Assembly: GCA_014193115.1 (NCBI GenBank)
Contig: BJHQ01000003.1
Coordinates: forward strand, 314,768 to 378,767
DNA length: 64,000 nt
Source of the DNA: Planctomycetota bacterium
GTDB taxonomy: Bacteria; Planctomycetota; UBA11346
Direction of reading: 5' to 3'
The translations under genes were made by a program, and so were the position numbers. Positions 57,848 through 64,000 of this stretch are shown here, in pieces. Every line of letters begins with the position of its first letter. Position 1 is the stretch's first letter. The notes beneath the pieces were generated by a model. The model searched no databases, had not been told where the DNA came from, and saw only the letters and a list, made by a program, of their open reading frames with translations.

Positions 57848-59530
57848 TCAGTCGTCGGCCTTGGCCGTGCGCAGGACTTCTTCGATGGTGGTCAGGCCTT
57901 GCAGGGCCTTGCGCACGCCGTCCTGGGCGAGGCTGGTCATGCCGTTGGCGATGGCCGCGCGGCGGACCTCCATGAACGGCGCCTTGTTGAAGGCGAGTTC
58001 GCGGATCTGCTGGTTCATGACCATGACCTCGAACAGGCCGCGGCGGCCGCGGTAGCCGGTGCCGGCGCAGTTGTCGCAGCCCCGGCCGCGGCGGAACGGC
58101 TTGGTCGCGATCAGCTCGGGGCGGACGCCGAGAGCGATCAGCATTTTCGCGTCCGGCTCATAGGGCTCGATGCACTTCGGGCAGTTGATGCGCAGCAGGC
58201 GCTGGGCGACCACCGCCTGGATCGAGGTCGAGACCAGGAACGGCTCGACGCCCATGTCGATCAGGCGGGTGATGGCGCTTGGTGCATCGTTGGTGTGCAG
58301 GGTGCTGAACACCAGGTGGCCGGTGAGCGAGGCGTTGATCGCGATCCGGGCGGTCTCGGCGTCGCGGATTTCGCCGACCAGGATGACGTTGGGCGCCTGG
58401 CGCAGCATGGCGCGCAGGATGCGCGGAAAATCCAGGCCGATCTTGTGCTGGACCTGGCACTGGTTGATGCCGCTCAGGTGGTATTCGACCGGATCCTCGG
58501 CGGTGATGATCTTGCGGTCGACGGAGTTGAGCGTGAACAACGTGGCATAGAGCGTGGTGGTCTTGCCTGATCCGGTCGGCCCGGTGACCAGCACGATGCC
58601 GTTGGGCCGGCGCAGGATGCTGTTGTAGACCTTCAGATCGGTGGCGTCGAAGCCCATGTCGTCGAGGGACAGCCGCAGACTTTCGCTGTCGAGGATGCGC
58701 ATGACGATCGATTCGCCGTAGTTGGCCGGCAGCACGCTGACGCGCAGGTCGATCTTCTTCTCGCCGAGCTTGATCTTGATCCGGCCGTCCTGGGGCCGGC
58801 GTTTTTCCTCGATCTGCACCCCGGCCATGATCTTGATCCGCTGCAAAATCGCACCTTGCAGCCGCTTCGGCGTCGGATCCACCGCCAGGCAGATGCCGTC
58901 GATCCGGTAGCGGATGCGCAGGTGGTCGAGCATCGGCTCGACGTGGATGTCGCTGGCCCGCCGCTTCACGCCTTCGGCGATGATGTTCTGGACGAACTTG
59001 ACGATCGCCGCGTCTTCACCGTCGTCAGGGCCACCTTCGCCGGCTTTGCGGGTTTCCAGCTGCTGGGTGAACTCGCCCAGCATCGCGTCGACTTTTTCCT
59101 GGGACAAACCATGGAAACGCTCGATCGCCGCGCGGATCTGGCGTTCGCTGGCCACCGCCACCTCGATCGCCAGCGAGGTGGTGAAGCGCAAGGTGTCGAC
59201 GGCTTCGAGATCCATCGGATCGGCCAAGGCCACGGTCAGGGTCTTGCCCTGGAGCTGGACCGGCAGGCAGCGCTTGTCCCGGGCCAGTTCGCCTGGCACC
59301 AGGTGGACGACCTGGGGCGGGATTTCGATGGATTCCAGGTCGTAATAGCGCAGGTCGCTCTGGTCGGCGAGGGCCCGGGCGACGTCCTCTTCGGTGCAGG
59401 CGTGGTCGCCGACCAGGATCACGCCGATCCGTCGCTTGTCCCCGGCCATCTGGCGGTTCAGGGCCTCCTGGATGGCCTCCTGGGTGCAGGACTCCATCTC
59501 GACCAGGATTTCGCCGATGAGCTTGGGCAT
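57848..59530 (-). CDS. GspE/PilB-type secretion or pilus assembly ATPase
   Basis: 560 aa. The N-terminal MshEN-type domain (GEILVEMESCTQEAIQEAL) is followed by the ATPase core: Walker A GPTGSGKTTT at about 314-323, the Asp box ITAEDPVEYHL, Walker B NVILVGEIRD and the His box STLHTNDA. A zinc-binding tetracysteine (CPKC near 448 and CDNC near 483) is typical of GspE/PilB rather than PilT. It powers pseudopilus or type IV pilus assembly. No other pilus or type II secretion gene lies in the window. Confidence 0.93.
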   Translation of the reverse strand: MPKLIGEILVEMESCTQEAIQEALNRQMAGDKRRIGVILVGDHACTEEDVARALADQSDLRYYDLESIEIPPQVVHLVPGELARDKRCLPVQLQGKTLTVALADPMDLEAVDTLRFTTSLAIEVAVASERQIRAAIERFHGLSQEKVDAMLGEFTQQLETRKAGEGGPDDGEDAAIVKFVQNIIAEGVKRRASDIHVEPMLDHLRIRYRIDGICLAVDPTPKRLQGAILQRIKIMAGVQIEEKRRPQDGRIKIKLGEKKIDLRVSVLPANYGESIVMRILDSESLRLSLDDMGFDATDLKVYNSILRRPNGIVLVTGPTGSGKTTTLYATLFTLNSVDRKIITAEDPVEYHLSGINQCQVQHKIGLDFPRILRAMLRQAPNVILVGEIRDAETARIAINASLTGHLVFSTLHTNDAPSAITRLIDMGVEPFLVSTSIQAVVAQRLLRINCPKCIEPYEPDAKMLIALGVRPELIATKPFRRGRGCDNCAGTGYRGRRGLFEVMVMNQQIRELAFNKAPFMEVRRAAIANGMTSLAQDGVRKALQGLTTIEEVLRTAKADD

Positions 59531-59736
59531 GGGACTGCGCCTCCACGTCGCGGTATTGGAAGGGGGAGGATGCCGTCAGTTCCCCTGCTCGGCCAGCGCC
59601 GGCGACCGGCGGGCGGTGGCGGGTGGGTGGGGCACGCTCGGCGCAGAATGGTCCGACCCGCCCTGCGCTGGCAGCGCGGTCCGGACCAGCTAGGGTCTCC
59701 TAAACCCTTCCCCCTTATCCCGCCTTCGAGCCTGCC

Positions 59737-60282
59737 GTGCGCTGCATGGTCCTGAACCAGAGCTACGAGTTCCTCAACATCGAAGAGGACTGGCTCGATG
59801 CGTTGGTTCTGGTGCTCAGCGGCAAGGCCGAGCCGGTGGCCGAATACGACAAGGTGGTGCGCAGCGCCCGGGCCAGCTTCCGTCTGCCGGCGGTGGTGAT
59901 CATGCGCCACCAAGTCACCGTGCGCCGGCGCAACCGGCTGTTCCAGGTGCCGACCAAGCGGGCGGTGTTCCTCCGCGACCGGTTCGAATGCCAGTACTGC
60001 GGCATCCGCATCACCATGAACAGCGGCACCCGGGACCATGTCCACCCGCTGTCGCGCAAAGGCGCCCATTCGCTGGCCAACGTGGTCACGGCGTGCAAGG
60101 CCTGCAATCTGGAAAAGGCCAATCGCACGCCGGAAGAAGCCGGCATGGTGCTGCGCAGCCGGCCCCGGGCGCTGAGCGAAGACGAGAAGATCCGCTGCCT
60201 GCTGCGCACCAGCCGCAGCGAAGAACGGCAAGCGTGGCTCGACTGCATGGATCGCCTGGGCATCAACTTGTGGACCACCTGA
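59737..60282 (+). CDS. HNH endonuclease-family protein
   Basis: 181 aa from a GTG at 59737; the family start MVLNQSYEFLNI suggests the ATG at 59746. After a DUF-like N-terminal half comes an HNH domain: CQYCG, then RDHVHPLSRKGAHSLANVV and CKACN, with both zinc CxxC pairs and the catalytic His. Small proteins of this kind are widespread in environmental bacteria, often stand-alone, and their role is unclear; they are not clearly mobile elements. Nothing nearby suggests restriction or phage context. Confidence 0.88.
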   Translation: MRCMVLNQSYEFLNIEEDWLDALVLVLSGKAEPVAEYDKVVRSARASFRLPAVVIMRHQVTVRRRNRLFQVPTKRAVFLRDRFECQYCGIRITMNSGTRDHVHPLSRKGAHSLANVVTACKACNLEKANRTPEEAGMVLRSRPRALSEDEKIRCLLRTSRSEERQAWLDCMDRLGINLWTT

Positions 60283-60289
60283 CCTGACT

Positions 60290-60625
60290 GGCAAAGCCGC
60301 ACGGAGTGCGGCGCTCCGGGTTTGCCTGGGAGCGCCGAGCTCCAGCTCGGCTTGGGCAATCCACGCCACTGGTGCCGGGCCGCACGGAGTGCGGCGCTCC
60401 GGGTCTGCCTGGGAGCGCCGAGCACCAGCTCGGCTTGGGCTGGGCTGGCGCAAGGACCTGAGCAACCCACGCCACTGGTGCTGCCGGGCCGCACGGAGTG
60501 CGGCGCTCCGGGTCTGCCTGGGAGCGCCGAGCACCAGCTCGGCTTGGGTTGGGTTTGCGTATAGACGTGAGTATTTCACGCCACTGGTGCTGCCGGGCCG
60601 CACGGAGTGCGGCGCTCCGGGCGCA
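60290..60625. repeat. Mixed palindromic repeat array (GCCGCAC and GCCGAGC families)
   Basis: Four GCCGCACGGAGTGCGGC hairpins (from about 60296, 60379, 60488 and 60597) alternate with three GGGAGCGCCGAGC...GCTCGGC elements. The period is 83, 109 and 109 bases. A CCACGCCACTGGTGC spacer recurs before each GCCGCAC hairpin from the second onward. It fills the gap between the HNH gene and the GT2 gene; the last 45 bases before the GT2 start have no feature I can name. Confidence 0.9.
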
Positions 60626-60669
60626 GGTTGCCCGGGTTGTTGGTCCACCGCGGCGATGATCCTGCCAGC

Positions 60670-62106
60670 ATGCGCGCCTGGGGATTCCACGGGCTGTTCG
60701 GGCTCAGCGCCGTCGCCCTGGTGACGTTAGTGCTGGCGGCATTCGTGCTGCCGGCGCCGTGGTCGTGGGGCGTCGGGCTGGCCTACATCGCGTATGACAC
60801 CTGGCTGCTGGTCTTCCACTTGGTGCGCAGCCGCCGAGCCGTGATCAACGAGATCTCCTCTCCGCCGCCGAACCGATCCGGTCCGCTGCCGTCGTTGACA
60901 GTCGTCGTCGCCGCCTTCAACGAGCGGGCGGTGCTGCCGGGTTGCCTTGATGCGCTGCGTACCGCCGGCGCCGAGCGGGTGGTCGTTGTCGATGACGGCA
61001 GCACCGATGGCACGTCCGAAGTCTTGGCCCAGATCCATCGGCTCACCTGGGAACCCCTCGCCCTTGCCGATAACGCCAGCGACGTGGCCTTGGCCGATGG
61101 GCTGAGTTTCGGCCAAAGTCCGGACGGCTGGCTGACCGTGATCCGCCAGCCCAGGTGCGGCAAGGCACGAGCGCTCAACCGCGCTTTGCGCCGAATCAGC
61201 TCGGATCTCGTGGTCACCATCGACGCCGATACCGTGCTCGTTCCGGGTGGGATCACCGCCTTCGCCGAAGCCTTCGCTCGGGATCCGGCGCTGACCGCAG
61301 CCTGCGGAGTGCTGGAGCCGGTGTGCTCCCCGGGACCGCTGGCCGGTGCGTTCGCCTTCTTCCAGCGCCGGGAGTACGCCCGGGCCTTCCTGTGGCGCTG
61401 CGGCTGGGCAGCGGAAGGCTCGCTGGTCCTGATCTCGGGCGCATGCGCCGCCTATCGCCGGCAGGCGCTGATCGCTGCTGGCGGCTATGACCGCGGCAGC
61501 CTGGTCGAGGACTATGAGGTGATGTACCGGCTGAATGCCGCCCAGCCGGGGCAGCAGGCCGCCGTGATCCGCCAGGCGCTGGCCACCACTGACGCTCCGG
61601 GCTCGCCGGGCCGGTTCCTGCGCCAGCGCGGCCGCTGGTTCGCTGGCTTCATCGCAACCTTGTGGCGCTACCGGTCGATGGTGGGCGATCCCCGGCAGGG
61701 CGCTCTCGGCCTGGTCCATCTCCGGATCAAGACCATCGACCTGCTCTTGCCGCTCTACGGCCTGGCGGCGGGCCTGGCGCTGGTCGTGGTGCTGGTGCGA
61801 GATGGCGGACTCCATCCGGGGGTGCTGGCTGCCTTGGCCGCAAAGGCCGTGATCGACGCCAGCCTGCACGCCTGGGCCGAGACTTGGTATCAGCGCTGGC
61901 TCGGTCGCCGTCCGCGTGTTCGCAGCGTCGCCCTGGCCATCGTCGCCAGCCTGGCTGAACAAGTGTTTTTCCAACCCCTTCGCCAGCTCGGTGCGGCGTG
62001 CGGGTGGTGGCGCCACCTGATCAGCCTGCGCTTCGGCCCCGACAAAGGCTGGCAGCCGGCCCGCAAAGTTCCCTCGTCCCTGCCACCGACCGGAGCATCG
62101 TCATGA
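60670..62106 (+). CDS. Processive family 2 glycosyltransferase, membrane-bound
   Basis: 478 aa from the ATG at 60670. Two N-terminal transmembrane helices, then a GT2 catalytic domain: VVVDDGSTDGT (D108/D109), the DxD at D185-x-D187, ED at 280-281 and QRGRW at 319-323 (the Q-x-x-R-W motif of processive synthases such as PgaC, NodC and cellulose synthase). Several C-terminal helices follow. It would polymerise a beta-linked polysaccharide at the inner membrane. It is coupled by ATGA to an outer-membrane barrel gene, as expected for a synthesis/export pair. Confidence 0.9.
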   Translation: MRAWGFHGLFGLSAVALVTLVLAAFVLPAPWSWGVGLAYIAYDTWLLVFHLVRSRRAVINEISSPPPNRSGPLPSLTVVVAAFNERAVLPGCLDALRTAGAERVVVVDDGSTDGTSEVLAQIHRLTWEPLALADNASDVALADGLSFGQSPDGWLTVIRQPRCGKARALNRALRRISSDLVVTIDADTVLVPGGITAFAEAFARDPALTAACGVLEPVCSPGPLAGAFAFFQRREYARAFLWRCGWAAEGSLVLISGACAAYRRQALIAAGGYDRGSLVEDYEVMYRLNAAQPGQQAAVIRQALATTDAPGSPGRFLRQRGRWFAGFIATLWRYRSMVGDPRQGALGLVHLRIKTIDLLLPLYGLAAGLALVVVLVRDGGLHPGVLAALAAKAVIDASLHAWAETWYQRWLGRRPRVRSVALAIVASLAEQVFFQPLRQLGAACGWWRHLISLRFGPDKGWQPARKVPSSLPPTGASS

Positions 62107-63293
62107 TTCATCCCCGCGTGCTGTTCTGCCTGGCCGGTTTGGCCATGGCCGGTGCCGCCACTTATGACGACGGCCTGCGTCTGAAGGCCCAGGGCAAGCT
62201 GCCCGAGGCCGAAGCCGCTTTCCGCGACGCGGTCGCCGCGAAGCCCACCGATCCCGACGCCACCGCCCAGCTCGCCACCGTGGTCGGCTGGCAGGGCCGG
62301 CACGGCGAATCGGAGACGCTCTGGGAAAAAGCCCTCGCCCTGCGCCCGGCAGATGCCGACCTCGCCATCGGCCTGGCCCGGGTGCGCTACTGGCAAAGCA
62401 AACATGACCAGGCCGCAGCTGATCTCGAGGCAGTGCTGCTGCGTGTTCCGGACTATCCGGATGCCCTGCTGCTCGCCGGTGATGTCGCCCTGGCCCGACA
62501 TCGACCCGAGCAGGCCCGTGGCTATTGGCAGCGGGTGCTGAGCCGTCAGCCGGGAGATCCCGACGCTTCGGCCAGGCTCGCCAAGCTCGGTGGTCCCGGC
62601 ATCTGGCGGCCCCGGATCCGGGTGGATGTTTCCACCGGAATCGATCATTTCTCTGGTGATCGCGGCCGTGAGCGCTTCCATTCCCTGGCGATCGGCGTCA
62701 CCCTGTGGCGCGAACTGACCGTGCTCGCCGGCTACGATTCACTGTACACCTTCGGCCAGCGCGAAGAGCGTTACCGGATCGGCGCCGCCAGCGCACCGAT
62801 CGACGGGCTGGAGGTCGAAGCCACGGCGGCATGGACCCCTGAGAACGAGATCCTCGCTGACCGCGAGCTGACCGCCGGGGCCAGCTACCGGTTGCTCTCG
62901 TGGTTGACGCCGCTGGTCGGCTGGCGCCACCTTGACTATTCCGGCGGCGCCGGCGACCGGATCGACGTGCTCCAGTGCGGGGCCAGGGTGCATCCCGTGG
63001 ACTGGGCCTGGATCGAAGGGAAATACCAGTTCGCTGAGGCCCGCAACAGCCACACCACCGAGGGCGGCGGAGTCCGCATCGGCGCCAGCTGGCAGGGCAT
63101 CGAGCCCCAGCTCGGCTGGTTCCGCGCCGAGGAGGCCGCCCCGCCCTTGCAGCCGGCGATGGTCACCTCCTGGACTGCGGGGGTCGCCTTCGTCCACGAC
63201 AACGGCGGCCTGCGCATCGACGGCTCGGTCGAAGAGCGCGGCGGGCAGTGGTACCGCAGCGGGATCGCGGTCGGTCTCTTCTCCCGTTATTGA
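62103..63293 (+). CDS. TPR protein with YaiO-type outer-membrane beta-barrel
   Basis: 396 aa. A short signal peptide (VLFCLAGLAMAGA) precedes TPR-like repeats at about 20-155 (EAEAAFRDAVAAKPTDPDATAQLA, then AAADLEAVLLRVPDYPDALLLA). From about 165 the sequence is amphipathic beta-strands ending in LFSRY, an aromatic C-terminus. This is the layout of YaiO/BcsC/PgaA-like exporters, in which the periplasmic TPR region guides the polymer to the outer-membrane pore. It follows the processive glycosyltransferase with a 4-base overlap. Confidence 0.82.
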   Translation: MIHPRVLFCLAGLAMAGAATYDDGLRLKAQGKLPEAEAAFRDAVAAKPTDPDATAQLATVVGWQGRHGESETLWEKALALRPADADLAIGLARVRYWQSKHDQAAADLEAVLLRVPDYPDALLLAGDVALARHRPEQARGYWQRVLSRQPGDPDASARLAKLGGPGIWRPRIRVDVSTGIDHFSGDRGRERFHSLAIGVTLWRELTVLAGYDSLYTFGQREERYRIGAASAPIDGLEVEATAAWTPENEILADRELTAGASYRLLSWLTPLVGWRHLDYSGGAGDRIDVLQCGARVHPVDWAWIEGKYQFAEARNSHTTEGGGVRIGASWQGIEPQLGWFRAEEAAPPLQPAMVTSWTAGVAFVHDNGGLRIDGSVEERGGQWYRSGIAVGLFSRY

Positions 63294-63320
63294 GTGAGGC
63301 GCGCGGCGCCCACCTGGCTG

Positions 63321-64000
63321 TCAGTCAAAGACCGCCAACGGCGCAAAGCCCGGGCCGAGCGCTGCGCTGGCGTCATAGCCGAGGAAACTCGCCGCGGTGG
63401 CGTACAGCGTGCGGTAGTCGGTCGAGGCGATCTGGTCGCCGCGGCTGTCGAGGGTGGTGAGGGACGGCTGGGTGCCATACAGGCCGCCTTTCACCGCGCC
63501 GCCGAGCAGGATATGCGGAGAGGCGGTGCCGTGGTCGGTGCCGGAGCTGCCGTTTTCATTGACCCGCCGGCCGAACTCCGAATAGCTCATCACCAGCACC
63601 CGGTTCCACAGATTCTTCTCGATCAAGGCGCTGCGCAGCGCGGCCAGGCTGTCGGCGACCTGGGCAAGCAGATCGTCGTGCTTGGCGCGCTGGTTGGCGT
63701 GGTTGTCGAAGCCGCCAATGGACAGTTTCAGCACCGGCAGCTTGAGTCCGGCGGCGAGCAGTTGGGCGACGTACTGGCATTGCCGGCCGAGGTTGCTGCG
63801 GGTCGGGAAGACGGTGGTGAAGGTCGGCGCCGGAGTGAGCGCGGTGCGGATCGCTGCGCCGGCCAGGGCGACCTGGTGCTGGACGTCGAGCAGGTGGTCG
63901 AGACCGGGATTGCCGGTACCGCCGGGCAGATCGGCCACTGTCGCGGATTTGTTGACGAAATCCTGGGGGCTCGACATCGCCAAGGTGGTGATGCCGGATC
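63321..64000 (-). CDS. C-terminal part of a DUF1501 (sulfatase-like) protein
   Basis: The frame is open from the right edge to the stop at 63321-63323, giving about 226 residues of the C-terminal half. Signature segments are KLSIGGFDNHANQ, VLVMSYSEFGRRVNENGSSG, TDHGTASPHILLGGAVKGGL and DYRTLYATAASFLG. DUF1501 proteins are secreted, alkaline-phosphatase/sulfatase-fold proteins abundant in Planctomycetota and relatives, and are often paired with DUF1800 genes. The start lies outside the window. Confidence 0.92.
   Translation of the reverse strand, partial: SGITTLAMSSPQDFVNKSATVADLPGGTGNPGLDHLLDVQHQVALAGAAIRTALTPAPTFTTVFPTRSNLGRQCQYVAQLLAAGLKLPVLKLSIGGFDNHANQRAKHDDLLAQVADSLAALRSALIEKNLWNRVLVMSYSEFGRRVNENGSSGTDHGTASPHILLGGAVKGGLYGTQPSLTTLDSRGDQIASTDYRTLYATAASFLGYDASAALGPGFAPLAVFD

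Noticed and set aside
59737..60282. Restriction-modification or homing endonuclease system
   Set aside because: The HNH protein stands alone, with no methyltransferase, intron or phage gene around it.

Overview
The window is very GC-rich, coding-dense DNA from a Gram-negative bacterium. Outer-membrane proteins are present (a TonB-dependent receptor and a YaiO-type barrel), together with a DUF1501 protein, several PQQ-type beta-propeller proteins, and membrane-anchored Ser/Thr kinases with a DWG motif. This combination is typical of the PVC superphylum, most likely Planctomycetota; that is an inference, since no rRNA or other marker gene lies in the window. I saw no tRNA, rRNA, CRISPR array or transposase.

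Layout. 0-8.5 kb: a membrane-protein fragment, a CMP kinase with an unusual C-terminal domain, a kinase/pseudokinase pair, small membrane proteins and an ECF sigma-factor locus. 8.5-11 kb: a FabG-like reductase and a heptosyltransferase-like protein. 11.3-21.2 kb: ten plus-strand genes with touching or overlapping stop and start codons. They encode two B12-type radical SAM proteins, a GNAT acetyltransferase, an unknown protein, a GH3-type acyl ligase, a PAP2 protein, two fatty-acid desaturase-like proteins, an AurF-like diiron protein and a hexapeptide protein. This looks like an undescribed lipid or acyl-derivative pathway. 22.0-24.5 kb: a lower-GC, compact three-gene island of unknown function. 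24.7-28.2 kb: a zinc-ribbon rhomboid protease, a VapC-like/Phd-like toxin-antitoxin pair and the bifunctional NAD(P)HX repair enzyme.

28.3-47.0 kb is a thirteen-gene minus-strand block, read from 46980 down to 28340. It encodes DUF3311 plus a sodium:solute symporter, a LuxE-like adenylase, a LuxC-like reductase, an iron alcohol dehydrogenase, a PQQ propeller, a HemN-like radical SAM enzyme, a chorismate-lyase-like domain fused to a flavin-dependent halogenase-like domain, a glycosyltransferase, an EamA-like protein, a PaaK-like adenylase and a LolD/MacB-type ABC exporter. A working model is import or synthesis of an aryl acid (4-hydroxybenzoate from chorismate), flavin-dependent tailoring, activation and reduction to aldehyde or alcohol, then glycosylation and export. 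No ketosynthase or acyl carrier protein is visible, so the product is open.

47.5-64 kb: secreted PQQ-propeller proteins, a MarR regulator, a TonB-dependent receptor, a tandem pair of paralogous PQQ proteins, a GspE/PilB ATPase, an HNH protein, a GT2/YaiO exopolysaccharide-type pair and the end of a DUF1501 gene.

The most striking structural feature is a set of short palindromic repeats. Three hairpin families (GCCGCAC/GTGCGGC, GCCGAGC/GCTCGGC, GCAGGC/GCCTGC) share a GGAGCGC head. A CCCGGGGC family and a CGCCAAGACGCCAAGG motif are also interspersed. They fill nearly every intergenic gap over 250 bp, and in several genes they have become part of the reading frame, including signal-peptide regions.
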